Shown here: positions 8,093 to 16,323 of the stretch, piece after piece
Layout: each line of letters starts with the position of its first letter
How positions within the stretch are numbered: position 1 is the stretch's first letter
Assembly (NCBI RefSeq): GCF_001667075.1
Contig: NZ_LZIL01000062.1
Coordinates: 1-64,000, forward strand
Length of the DNA: 64,000 bases
Direction of reading: 5' to 3'
Origin: Mycobacterium sp. 852014-52450_SCH5900713
GTDB taxonomy: Bacteria; Actinomycetota; Actinomycetes; Mycobacteriales; Mycobacteriaceae
Made by a program: the position numbers and the translations under genes
The notes under the pieces: generated by a model
What the model was told of the DNA's origin: nothing
The model's database searches: none
The model's input: the letters and a program-made list of their open reading frames with translations, nothing else

Positions 8093-9366
8093 AGAGCGCC
8101 ACCGAATTCGCCTGGCAGATGAACCGATTCGTGAAAGTCGTCGAGGCCGGCCAGGTCATGGCCCATCTTGTCGCGCTTGGTCATCAGGTAACGGATGTTC
8201 TCCGCGTTGGCGCGCACCGGCAGCGGCACCCGCTCGATGATGTGCAGGCCGTAGCCGTCCAGCCCGACCCGCTTGGCCGGGTTGTTGGTCAGCAGCCGCA
8301 TGGAGCGGACGCCGAGGTCGACCAGGATCTGCGCCCCGATTCCGTAATCCCTTGCGTCGGCTGGCAATCCGAGTTTGAGGTTGGCGTCGACGGTGTCCTC
8401 GCCGGCGTCCTGCAGCTGGTAGGCCTGCAGTTTGTGCATCAGACCGATACCGCGGCCCTCGTGGCCGCGCATGTAGAGCACGATGCCGCGGCCCTCCCGC
8501 GCGACCATCGCCATCGCGGCGTCGAGTTGGGGCCCGCAATCGCACCGGCGGGAACCGAACACGTCACCGGTCAGGCACTCGGAGTGCACCCGGACCAGCA
8601 CGTCGTCGCCGTCGGCGTTGGGCCCGGCGATCTCGCCGCGCACCAGCGCCACGTGTTCGACGTCCTCGTAGATGCTGGCGTAGCCGATGGCGCGAAACTC
8701 TCCGTGCCGGGTCGGTATGCGGGCCTCGGCGATCCGCTCGATGTGCTTCTCGTGCTTGCGCCGCCACTCGATCAGATCGGCGATGGTGATCATCGCGAGG
8801 TCGTGCTCGTCGGCGAAGACCCGCAGCTCGTCGGTCTGCGCCATCGAGCCTTCGTCCTTTTGGCTGACGATTTCGCAAATCGCGCCCGCGGGTTGCAATC
8901 CCGCCATCCGGGCCAGGTCGACGGCGGCCTCGGTGTGGCCGGGGCGGCGCAGGACGCCGCCGTCCTTGGCGCGCAACGGAACCACGTGACCGGGGCGCGT
9001 GAAATCGTTGGCGATGCTCGCGGGATCGGCCAGCAGCCGCATGGTGGTGGCGCGATCGGAGGCCGAAATACCGGTGCCCACACCGTTCTTCGCGTCGACG
9101 GTAACGGTGTAGGCCGTCCCGTGCTTGTCCTGGTTAACCGCGTACATGGGCAGCAGCCCGAGCCGGTCGCAGATGGCGCCGTCCAGCGGGACGCACAGGT
9201 ACCCCGAGGTGTAGCGGACCATGAACGCCACCAGCTCGGGCGTCGCCTTTTCGGCGGCGAAGATCAGGTCGCCTTCATTCTCGCGATCCTCGTCGTCGAT
9301 GACGACCACGGCCTTTCCGGCCGCAATGTCGGCAACCGCCCTCTCGACGGAGTCCAACCTCGTCAT
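8089..9366 (-). CDS. ribBA: RibBA, bifunctional DHBP synthase / GTP cyclohydrolase II
   Basis: This fused enzyme supplies both riboflavin precursors (ribA2, Rv1415). Residues about 1-205 are 3,4-dihydroxy-2-butanone 4-phosphate synthase, with the acidic metal site DDEDRENEGD near residue 25 and the later RPGHTEAAVDLARMAG segment. Residues about 210-425 are GTP cyclohydrolase II with the zinc-binding cysteines in CLTGDVFGSRRCDCGPQ and the RGHEGRGIGL motif. It heads the ribBA-ribH-PH operon. No FMN riboswitch was seen upstream. AAGG lies 9 nt before the ATG. Confidence 0.97.
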   Translation of the reverse strand: MTRLDSVERAVADIAAGKAVVVIDDEDRENEGDLIFAAEKATPELVAFMVRYTSGYLCVPLDGAICDRLGLLPMYAVNQDKHGTAYTVTVDAKNGVGTGISASDRATTMRLLADPASIANDFTRPGHVVPLRAKDGGVLRRPGHTEAAVDLARMAGLQPAGAICEIVSQKDEGSMAQTDELRVFADEHDLAMITIADLIEWRRKHEKHIERIAEARIPTRHGEFRAIGYASIYEDVEHVALVRGEIAGPNADGDDVLVRVHSECLTGDVFGSRRCDCGPQLDAAMAMVAREGRGIVLYMRGHEGRGIGLMHKLQAYQLQDAGEDTVDANLKLGLPADARDYGIGAQILVDLGVRSMRLLTNNPAKRVGLDGYGLHIIERVPLPVRANAENIRYLMTKRDKMGHDLAGLDDFHESVHLPGEFGGAL

Positions 9367-9497
9367 CGTCGCTACCTTGCTGTCTCAGGGGTCCGCGGGA
9401 AGAGCCCAAGTGTTGCATTCAGTATGAACCACCGCGGGAGGCCCGTTATTGCGATGCTGTTCACAGCACCGCCGGCGCCCGCGAACCCGGGAGCTTG

Positions 9498-9513
9498 CGT
9501 ATGTATACATACG
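9498..9513. promoter_or_regulatory. Perfect 16-bp palindrome, candidate operator
   Basis: CGTATGTATACATACG is a perfect palindrome, AT-rich against a G+C-rich background. It lies between ribBA (minus) and a small exported protein (plus), 17 nt before the ATG at 9531 and about 130 bp upstream of ribBA. Such a site suits a dimeric TetR- or GntR-type repressor. No regulator gene is adjacent and the binding protein is unknown. Confidence 0.5.
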
Positions 9514-9530
9514 GCGCGCAAAGGTCGACA

Positions 9531-9833
9531 ATGGGTGTCATGGCGAGTCGAACCGCCAGGATGATTGCCGCGGCCTGCGGTGGCGTCGCCACGTTGGCCC
9601 TGACGCTCGGCGGTGTCGGCGGAGTCATTGGAGCCAATGTTCCGGACACGCACATCGACGCGGACCCTTCGCCGACCGTGGATCCGGCGCCTGCGGCGCC
9701 GGACGACCAATGCTGTGACCCGGTCCAACCCCAGGCGGCTGGCTGGCACTGCATCATCGGCCTGAACTGCGGGCAAATCCGCCCCCGTCCGCGGTCGCCC
9801 ACGCCCGCCGCTCCCAGTGCGCCGCAGCAATAG
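9531..9833 (+). CDS. Small exported proline-rich protein, unknown function
   Basis: A 100-residue protein. A basic N-terminus (ASRTAR) precedes a hydrophobic stretch rich in A, G and L (about residues 9-33), probably a signal peptide or anchor. The mature part is rich in P, D and A, with four cysteines (the pair in DDQCCDP, then WHCIIGLNCG), and ends in a proline-rich tail. The ATG at 9531 is used; an ATG three codons later (9540) is equally possible. A 16-bp palindrome sits just upstream. The family was not recognised. Confidence 0.6.
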   Translation: MGVMASRTARMIAAACGGVATLALTLGGVGGVIGANVPDTHIDADPSPTVDPAPAAPDDQCCDPVQPQAAGWHCIIGLNCGQIRPRPRSPTPAAPSAPQQ

Positions 9834-9886
9834 GCCGGCGGGGCAAAACGGCTCCTGATCCGGTGCCAGCAATCTAGGCTAGGCGG

Positions 9887-10162
9887 ATGAAAATCGCGGT
9901 AAGACTGGCGGCACCGGCCGTGACCTTGATGTTCGCGGCCGGATTAGCAGCGGGCGTCGCCTGCCCGCAACGGGCGACGGCCGATGCGTGCGCTGACGTC
10001 GGCGGTCGGCATGTGAGCGTCGGCGGGTGCACGGACCCGGGGCGCTGGGATAATTGGGTCCTTCCGGCCGGCGCGATGACGGTCCCGCCACCCGACGCAC
10101 CACCACCGTGCTACACCCCGTCCGGCGAGCCGTACTGGACGCCGCCGGGCGAACCCTGCTGA
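9887..10162 (+). CDS. Small exported cysteine/proline-rich protein, unknown function
   Basis: A 91-residue protein with a clear signal peptide (MKIAVRLAAPAVTLMFAAGLAAGVA, cleavage near residue 25-33). The mature part is short, with cysteines at DACADV, GGCTDP, PPCYTP and the final residue, and a PPPDAPPP run. TAGGCT at 9875-9880 lies 6 nt before the ATG, so the mRNA may be leaderless. It faces ribE tail to tail with a 36-bp gap. The family was not recognised; similar small exported proteins are common in mycobacteria. Confidence 0.65.
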   Translation: MKIAVRLAAPAVTLMFAAGLAAGVACPQRATADACADVGGRHVSVGGCTDPGRWDNWVLPAGAMTVPPPDAPPPCYTPSGEPYWTPPGEPC

Positions 10163-10198
10163 GCGGGCCGGCGTGGGGCGGACTTTTCCGAACGCGGC

Positions 10199-10801
10199 CT
10201 AACGCGGGGTGAGCAACCGCTCAACGTATTTCGCGATCACGTCGACTTCGAGGTTGACCTGCGTTCCGACCGGAGCGCGGCCCAGCGTGGTCAGCTCGCG
10301 GGTGGTGGGGATCAGCGAAACCTCGAACCAGTCCCCCGGTCCGGCACCGAGCCCGGAGACCGTCAATGAAATGCCGTCGACGGTGATCGACCCCTTCTCG
10401 ACCACGTAGCGGGCCACCTCCGCGGGGATCTCGATCCGCACCACTTCCCAGTGCTCGGACGGCGCCCGGCTCACCACCTGGCCCGTCCCGTCCACATGCC
10501 CCTGCACGATGTGCCCGCCGAGCCGGCTGTTGACCGCGGCGGCGCGCTCCAGGTTGACCGGGCTGCCCACCTGCACGGAGCCCAGGTTGGACCGGTTGAG
10601 GGTCTCGGCCATCACGTCGGCGGTGAACTGGCCGTCCGGCAGCAGCTCGACGACGGTCAGGCAGACGCCGTTGACGGCGATCGAGTCGCCGTGGCCGGCG
10701 TCGGAGGTCACGATCGGTCCGCGGATGGTGAGCCGGGCGGCGTCGGCGAGCATGTCGCAGCCGGTCACCTCCCCGAGCTCCTCGACAATTCCGGTGAACA
10801 T
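10199..10801 (-). CDS. ribE: Riboflavin synthase alpha subunit
   Basis: It dismutates two 6,7-dimethyl-8-ribityllumazine molecules to riboflavin, the last pathway step (ribC in Rv nomenclature, Rv1412). The 200 residues show the two tandem lumazine-binding barrels: MFTGIVEELG at the N-terminus with GDSIAVNGVCLTV, and a second copy with VEKGSITVDGISLTV near residue 135. It is monocistronic here, separated from the other rib genes, with divergent lprG upstream. Confidence 0.96.
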   Translation of the reverse strand: MFTGIVEELGEVTGCDMLADAARLTIRGPIVTSDAGHGDSIAVNGVCLTVVELLPDGQFTADVMAETLNRSNLGSVQVGSPVNLERAAAVNSRLGGHIVQGHVDGTGQVVSRAPSEHWEVVRIEIPAEVARYVVEKGSITVDGISLTVSGLGAGPGDWFEVSLIPTTRELTTLGRAPVGTQVNLEVDVIAKYVERLLTPR

Positions 10802-10916
10802 TCCATCAGGTTATCGGCCGTCCGGATGCCGTAGTCGCACTGGTGAGCAGGCCAAAGCTTCAGCGCCGGGCCGACACCGCGGCCCCACGTCTCCCAAGCC
10901 GGTCATGGGCACCCTC

Positions 10917-10922
10917 TACGAT
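10917..10922 (+). promoter_or_regulatory. Candidate -10 box for leaderless lprG
   Basis: TACGAT fits TANNNT and ends 7 nt before the ATG at 10930. That places the transcription start on the start codon and supports 10930 over the in-frame ATG at 10921, which lies inside the -10 region. It sits in the 128-bp gap between divergent ribE and lprG. Confidence 0.45.
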
Positions 10923-10929
10923 GCAAGAT

Positions 10930-11637
10930 ATGCAGACCCGCCGCCGTCTATCGGCCGTCCTCGCATCCCTGACCCTCGCCACCGCCTTGATCGCCGGCTG
11001 CTCGTCGGGCTCAAAGCAGAGCGGCGCCCCGCTGCCCGACGGCACGACCCTGGTCAAGCAGTCGGCCGACGCCACCAAGAATGTGAAGAGCGTGCATCTC
11101 GTGCTGAGCATTCAGGGCAAGATCCAGGGGCTGCCCATCAAAACGCTGACCGGTGACCTCACCACGGCGCCGGCCACCGCCGCGTCTGGCAACGCCACGA
11201 TCACCCTCGGGGGATCCGACATCGACGCCAACTTCGTGGTCGTCGACGGAAACCTGTACGCCACGCTGACGCCCAACAAGTGGAGCGACTTCGGAAAGGC
11301 GTCCGACATCTACGACGTGTCGGTGCTGCTGAACCCGGACACCGGGCTTGCCAACGCGCTGGCGAACTTCACCAACGCCAAGGCCGAGGGCCGCGACACC
11401 ATCAACGGTCAGAACACGATTCGCGTCAGCGGCAACGTCTCGGCGGATGCGGTGAACAAGATCATGCCCCAGTTCAACGCGACGCAGCCGGTGCCGAGCA
11501 CCGTGTGGATCCAGGAGACCGGTGACCACCAGCTGGTCCAGGCCAACATGCAGAAGAGCTCCGGCAACTCGATCCAGGTGACGCTGTCCAACTGGGGCGA
11601 GCAGGTTCAGGTCACCAAGCCCCCGGTGAGTTCATGA
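10930..11637 (+). CDS. lprG: LprG, triacylglyceride/LAM carrier lipoprotein
   Basis: LprG is a periplasmic lipoprotein that binds triacylated lipids (triacylglycerides, LAM, PIM) and works with the P55 transporter to move them to the outer layers. The 235 residues begin with a lipoprotein signal peptide ending in the lipobox LIAGC, followed by a Ser-rich linker (SSGSKQSG). The mature domain shows the conserved GGSDIDANFVVVDG and GRDTINGQNTIR segments of the LppX/LprG fold. Its TGA overlaps the P55 ATG by 4 bp, the conserved two-gene operon of mycobacteria. Confidence 0.95.
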   Translation: MQTRRRLSAVLASLTLATALIAGCSSGSKQSGAPLPDGTTLVKQSADATKNVKSVHLVLSIQGKIQGLPIKTLTGDLTTAPATAASGNATITLGGSDIDANFVVVDGNLYATLTPNKWSDFGKASDIYDVSVLLNPDTGLANALANFTNAKAEGRDTINGQNTIRVSGNVSADAVNKIMPQFNATQPVPSTVWIQETGDHQLVQANMQKSSGNSIQVTLSNWGEQVQVTKPPVSS

Positions 11638-13190
11638 GTTCGCAGACCGGCCGCCGCGTCGCCATCAGCGCCGGCAGTCTGGCGGTTCTGCTGGGCGCCC
11701 TGGACGCCTATGTCGTCGTGACGATCATGCGCGACATCATGAGCGACGTTCACATCCCGATCAACCAGCTCCAGCGCATCACCTGGATCATCACGATGTA
11801 CCTGCTGGGTTACATCGCCGCCATGCCGCTGTTGGGGCGGGCCTCAGACCGGTTCGGCCGCAAGCTGGTGCTGCAAGTCAGCCTGACCCTGTTCATGGTG
11901 GGGTCGGTGGTGACCGCGCTGGCCGGGCACTGGGGCGATTTCCACCTGCTGATCGCCGGCCGCACCATCCAGGGTGTGGCCAGCGGCGCGCTGCTGCCGG
12001 TCACGCTCGCCCTGGGCGCCGACCTGTGGGCACAGCGCAACCGCGCCGGCGTGCTGGGCGGCATCGGCGCCGCACAGGAACTCGGCAGCGTGCTGGGCCC
12101 GTTGTACGGGATCTTCATCGTGTACTTGTTCCACGACTGGCGCTACGTGTTCTGGATCAACGTCCCGCTGACCCTGATCGCGATGGCGATGATCCAGTTC
12201 AGCCTGCCGTCGCACGAAAAGGTCGAGAACCCTGAGAAGGTCGACCTGGTCGGCGGTGTGCTGCTCGCGGTCGCCCTCGGCCTTGCGGTCATCGGCCTGT
12301 ACAACCCGCAACCCGACGGCAAACAGATCCTGCCGAGCTACGGTCTGCCGCTGGTCATCGGGGCGGTCGTCGTCGCGGTGCTGTTCCTGCTCTGGGAACG
12401 GTTCTCGCGCACCCGGCTGATCGAGCCGGCGGGGGTGCACTTCCGCCCGTTCCTGGCCGCGCTGGGCGCATCGCTGGCGGCGGGCGCGGCGCTGATGGTG
12501 ACGCTGGTCGACGTGGAGCTGTTCGGCCAGGGCGTGCTGCAGATGGACCAGACGCAGGCAGCCGGGTTGCTGCTGTGGTTTTTGATCGCGCTGCCGATCG
12601 GCGCGGTGCTGGGCGGCTGGATCGCCACCCGGGTCGGCGACCGGGTGATGACCTTCATCGGGCTGCTGATCGCGGCCTACGGCTACTGGCTGATTCACTT
12701 CTGGCGCCAAGACGTGTTGAGCCAGAAGCACGACATCTTCGGGGTCTTCAGTGTTCCCGTGTTGCACGCCGACCTTCTGGTCGCCGGCGTGGGCCTGGGC
12801 CTGGTGATCGGCCCGCTGACCTCGGCCGCCCTCCGGGTCGTTCCCTCGGCCCAGCACGGCATCGCCTCCGCGGCGGTCGTGGTGGCCCGGATGACGGGCA
12901 TGCTCATCGGTGTGGCCGCGCTGAGCGCGTGGGGCCTTTACCGGTTCAACCAGATCGTCGCCGGGTTGACGGCCGCGATACCTCCCAACGCCTCGCTGCT
13001 GGAGCGGATCGCCGCGCAGGGGACGATGTACCTCAAGGCGTTCGCCATGATGTACGGCGACATCTTCAGCGCCACCGTGGTCATCTGCATCGTGGGTGCG
13101 CTGCTGGGCCTGTTGATCGGTGGCCGCAAGGAACACGCCGAGGAAACGGAAGTGCCCGAGCCGCAAACGATCTCATTGGGCGAGCGCTAG
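11634..13190 (+). CDS. P55 (Rv1410-type) MFS lipid/drug exporter
   Basis: A 518-residue major facilitator transporter of the 14-helix drug:H+ antiporter type. The motif-A loop after TM2 is clear (GRASDRFGRK), and motif C-like glycines occur in TM5 (GGIGAAQELGSVLGPLYG). P55 exports triacylglycerides with LprG and contributes to drug tolerance and cell-wall integrity in M. tuberculosis and M. bovis. The charged C-terminal tail after the last helix (RKEHAEETE) is cytoplasmic. It is translationally coupled to lprG and ends only 6 bp before the convergent ribD stop. Confidence 0.95.
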   Translation: MSSQTGRRVAISAGSLAVLLGALDAYVVVTIMRDIMSDVHIPINQLQRITWIITMYLLGYIAAMPLLGRASDRFGRKLVLQVSLTLFMVGSVVTALAGHWGDFHLLIAGRTIQGVASGALLPVTLALGADLWAQRNRAGVLGGIGAAQELGSVLGPLYGIFIVYLFHDWRYVFWINVPLTLIAMAMIQFSLPSHEKVENPEKVDLVGGVLLAVALGLAVIGLYNPQPDGKQILPSYGLPLVIGAVVVAVLFLLWERFSRTRLIEPAGVHFRPFLAALGASLAAGAALMVTLVDVELFGQGVLQMDQTQAAGLLLWFLIALPIGAVLGGWIATRVGDRVMTFIGLLIAAYGYWLIHFWRQDVLSQKHDIFGVFSVPVLHADLLVAGVGLGLVIGPLTSAALRVVPSAQHGIASAAVVVARMTGMLIGVAALSAWGLYRFNQIVAGLTAAIPPNASLLERIAAQGTMYLKAFAMMYGDIFSATVVICIVGALLGLLIGGRKEHAEETEVPEPQTISLGER

Positions 13191-13196
13191 GCGCTC

Positions 13197-14219
13197 CTAC
13201 TCGCCGCGCGGCACCAGGCTGAGCAGCAGATCCGGGCCCACGCGGTCGACTCCGTCGAATTGCCAGCGCAACGCCCGCGCGATGGTGGGCACCCCGACGT
13301 CGTTGACCGCCGAGACCGGGCCGCCGAGCAGCATCGGCGCGACGTAAACCAGCATGCGGTTGACCGCCCCGGCCCGCAGAAACGCGCCCGCGAGGGTGGG
13401 GCCGCCCTCCAGCAGGACGTCGGTGCGGTCCGAAAGCGCCTTGATCACCTCCATGGGATCGTGCGTGCGAATCACCATGGTCCGCGAATCGTCGTTGAGA
13501 ACCTTTGCCTCCGGCGGTATCTCGCGCATGCCCACCACCACGCGCAGCGGTTGCCGGTCGGCCAGCGAGCCGTCGGGCAGCCGCGCGGTCAGCACCGGAT
13601 CGTCGGCCAGCACGGTGCCGGTGCCCACCACGATCGCGTCCGCGGCCGCGCGGCGGCGATGCAGGTCCAACCGCGAGGCCTCGCTGGAGATCCACTGACT
13701 GGTGCCATCGGCGGCCGCGCGGCGGCCGTCGACGCTGCTGGCGTACTTCCAGGTCAGGTGCGGCAACCCGGTCCGCTGCTTGTGCAACCACTCCCGCAGC
13801 GGTCCACCGGCCACTTCGTCGGCCAGCACCCCGGAGGTCACCCCTACGCCCGCTTCCGTCAGCCGGGCCGCGCCCCCGGCGGCGATCGGGTTCGGGTCGG
13901 CGACGCCGTAAACCACCGCGCCCACCTTGGCGTCCAGCAGGGCGTTCACGCACGGTGGGGTCTTGCCGTGGTGGTTGCAGGGCTCCAGCGTGACCACCGC
14001 GGTCCCGCCGGCCGCCAGCTCGCCGGCCCGCCGCAGCGCCAACACCTCGGCGTGGTCGCCACCGGCGGGTTCGGTGCCGCCGACTCCGACGACCTCGCCG
14101 TCGACGTCCAGGATGACGGCGCCCACCGGCGGATTCGGATAGGTGGCGCCCTTGACGTGGTTGGACTGCTCGATCGCCAGGCGCATGGCCGCGTCGAGGC
14201 CGCCGGCGGGTTGGTTCAT
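13197..14219 (-). CDS. ribD: RibD, bifunctional riboflavin deaminase/reductase
   Basis: RibD (ribG, Rv1409) deaminates and then reduces the pyrimidine intermediate in riboflavin synthesis. Of 340 residues, the N-terminal 145 or so form a zinc cytidine-deaminase fold with HAEVLAL and PCNHHGKTPPC zinc motifs. The C-terminal part is the DHFR-like reductase (TWKYASSVDGR, GTGTVLADDP, LLEGGPTLAGAFL). The ATG at 14219 overlaps the rpe stop by 4 bp, so it belongs to the rsmB-rpe-ribD end of the fmt operon rather than with other rib genes. Confidence 0.95.
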   Translation of the reverse strand: MNQPAGGLDAAMRLAIEQSNHVKGATYPNPPVGAVILDVDGEVVGVGGTEPAGGDHAEVLALRRAGELAAGGTAVVTLEPCNHHGKTPPCVNALLDAKVGAVVYGVADPNPIAAGGAARLTEAGVGVTSGVLADEVAGGPLREWLHKQRTGLPHLTWKYASSVDGRRAAADGTSQWISSEASRLDLHRRRAAADAIVVGTGTVLADDPVLTARLPDGSLADRQPLRVVVGMREIPPEAKVLNDDSRTMVIRTHDPMEVIKALSDRTDVLLEGGPTLAGAFLRAGAVNRMLVYVAPMLLGGPVSAVNDVGVPTIARALRWQFDGVDRVGPDLLLSLVPRGE

Positions 14220-14905
14220 CGGCGCAAGTGCGGCGACGCGGCGGCGGCCTGCCTCCGCAGCGCCGCGATGGCGGCCTCCGGGTCCTCCGCGCCGTAGACG
14301 GCCGAGCCGGCGACGAAGCAGTCGACGCCGGCCTCGGCGGCCTGCTCGATGGTGTCGTCGTTGATGCCGCCGTCGATTTCGACCAGGATCGTCAGCTCCC
14401 CCGCGTCGATCAGCTTGCGCGCGGTGCGGACCTTGCTCAGCACCTCGGGGATGAAGCTCTGGCCGCCGAAGCCGGGCTCGACCGACATGATGAGCAGGGT
14501 GTCGAACTGCGGCAGGATTTCCAGGTACGGCTCCAGCGGGGTTCCCGGCTTGACGCTGATGCCCGCCTTGGCGCCCGCGGCGCGGATGTCGCGCGCCACC
14601 GCGACCGGGTGGTCGGTGGCCTCGGCGTGGAAGGTGACGTTGTAGGCGCCCGCCTCGGCGTAGCCGGGCGCCCATCGGTCGGGGTCCTCGATCATCAGAT
14701 GGCAGTCCATCGGGATGGCCGTGGCGGTGAGCAGGCTCTCGACCACCGGCAGGCCGATGGTCAGGTTGGGCACGAAATGGTTGTCCATCACGTCGACGTG
14801 CAGCCAGTCGGCGCCCACCACCGCGGCCGCTTCGTCGGCCAGCCGCGAGAAATCGGCGGACAAGATGGACGGCGCGATCAGGGGCCTACCGGTGTTACCA
14901 GGCAT
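14216..14905 (-). CDS. rpe: Ribulose-phosphate 3-epimerase
   Basis: It interconverts ribulose 5-phosphate and xylulose 5-phosphate in the pentose phosphate pathway and so links to ribulose-5-phosphate supply for RibBA. The 229-residue TIM barrel carries the metal and catalytic motifs APSILSADF, HVDVMDNHFVPN, MDCHLM, MSVEPGFGGQSF and EIDGGI. The ATG at 14905 is favoured over the very long upstream open frame, which is an artefact of high G+C. It lies 32 bp downstream of rsmB. Confidence 0.96.
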   Translation of the reverse strand: MPGNTGRPLIAPSILSADFSRLADEAAAVVGADWLHVDVMDNHFVPNLTIGLPVVESLLTATAIPMDCHLMIEDPDRWAPGYAEAGAYNVTFHAEATDHPVAVARDIRAAGAKAGISVKPGTPLEPYLEILPQFDTLLIMSVEPGFGGQSFIPEVLSKVRTARKLIDAGELTILVEIDGGINDDTIEQAAEAGVDCFVAGSAVYGAEDPEAAIAALRRQAAAASPHLRR

Positions 14906-14937
14906 GTGCGCCACACTACTGAGCCGCGCCGGACGGT

Positions 14938-16323
14938 TCACGCTTCGCGGCGCAGCGCGGCGGCGAACATCGCGTCGGTGCCCTGCCGGTGCGGCCACAG
15001 CTGGACGTGCGGCCCATCCCCCAGCCCGGTGACGGGATCGAACAGCGGCCGGGTATCCAAGGCGCACACCGGGTGCCGGCGCAGCGCGTCGGCGACCACC
15101 CCGACGGTTTCGGCGAGGTGGGGCGAGCAGGTCGCATAGAGCACCACACCCCCAGGCCGGGTGAGCGCGATCGCGGCGCCCAGCAGCTCGCGTTGCAGCT
15201 TCGTGAGCGTCGGCACGTCGGCCGGCTGCCGCCGCCACCGCGCCTCGGGTCGGCGCCGCAACGCGCCCAGCCCGGTGCACGGCGCGTCGACGAGCACCCG
15301 GTCGAAGGTCGGCTCGAGATCGGTCTGCCGCCCGTCGACCCGCAGCACGTCGACCGGGAGCCCCCGGGTGTTCTCGGCCACCAGGTCGGCGCGGCGCGGG
15401 TTCGGCTCCACCGCAGTGACGCGGGCCCCGGCACCGGCGCCCAAGGCGGCCAGCAGCGCGGTCTTGCCGCCCGGTCCGGCGCACAGATCGAGCCACCGTC
15501 CGGTGTCGTCCTCGACCGGTGCCAGCGCCAGCGCCCGCGCCACCAGCTGGCTGCCCTCGTCCTGGACCAGCGCGGCGCCGTCGCGCACCGGCGACAGCCG
15601 CCCGGGGTCGCCGCCCGGCAGGTACACCGCATAGGGCGAATACCGGCCGACCGTGCCACCCACGGCGTCGGCCAGTTCCGCGGCCGTCAGTACCCCGGGA
15701 CGGGCCGCCAGGTGCACCTGAGGCCGTTCGTCGTCGCTGGCCAGCACCGCGTCGAGCTCGGCCGCGGCAGGCCCCAACGCGTCGGCGAAGGCCTGCGCGA
15801 TCCAGCGCGGGTGCGCATGCATGAAGGCGGCATGCCCGACCGGATCTCGCGACGGGTCGGGCGCCAGTTCCCCGACCCAGGACTTCTCGTCGCGCGCGGA
15901 GATTGCACGCAGCACGCCGTTGACGAAACCCGCTCGGGCTGAATCGAATTCGATGCCGGCCTGCTCGACCGTGGTGGACACCGCGGCGTACTTGTCCACC
16001 CGGGTACGCAGCAACTGGTACGTGCCGAGCCGTAGCAGGTCGAGCAGCACCGGGTCGATAGTGTCCGGCGACCGGCCGGCGGCGGCGCCGATGACCGCGT
16101 CGAGCAGGCCCCGGGTGCGGCAGGTGCCGTACGTCAGCTCGGTGGCGAACGCGGCATCGCGGCCGCTGATCCCGCGCTCGCGCAGCAGCGCGGGCAGCGC
16201 CAGGTTCGCGTATGCGTCGCGCTCGCTGACCGCCCGCAGCACCTCGAACGCCGCGGCGCGCGCGGGGTCGAGCGGCTTGCGCCGCTTGCCGTGCCCGCGA
16301 GCCGGCGGTCGGGGCCGGCTCAC
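14938..16323 (-). CDS. rsmB: RsmB/Fmu 16S rRNA m5C methyltransferase
   Basis: It methylates a cytosine in 16S rRNA (C967 in E. coli) using SAM. The 461 residues contain an N-terminal NusB-like RNA-binding domain (AAFEVLRAVSERDAYANLALP onward) and a C-terminal SAM domain. The latter has LDLCAGPGGKTALLAALGA, the catalytic DAPCTGLGALRRRPE region and the second cysteine in ATCSPHLAET. The GTG at 16323 is chosen because it overlaps the fmt stop by 4 bp (GTGA) and gives family length; the open frame extends further without homology. Confidence 0.93.
   Translation of the reverse strand: MSRPRPPARGHGKRRKPLDPARAAAFEVLRAVSERDAYANLALPALLRERGISGRDAAFATELTYGTCRTRGLLDAVIGAAAGRSPDTIDPVLLDLLRLGTYQLLRTRVDKYAAVSTTVEQAGIEFDSARAGFVNGVLRAISARDEKSWVGELAPDPSRDPVGHAAFMHAHPRWIAQAFADALGPAAAELDAVLASDDERPQVHLAARPGVLTAAELADAVGGTVGRYSPYAVYLPGGDPGRLSPVRDGAALVQDEGSQLVARALALAPVEDDTGRWLDLCAGPGGKTALLAALGAGAGARVTAVEPNPRRADLVAENTRGLPVDVLRVDGRQTDLEPTFDRVLVDAPCTGLGALRRRPEARWRRQPADVPTLTKLQRELLGAAIALTRPGGVVLYATCSPHLAETVGVVADALRRHPVCALDTRPLFDPVTGLGDGPHVQLWPHRQGTDAMFAAALRREA

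Noticed and set aside
9367..9530. FMN riboswitch before ribBA
   Set aside because: The conserved RFN sequence blocks were not found on the minus strand. Only a short leader with AAGG is present.
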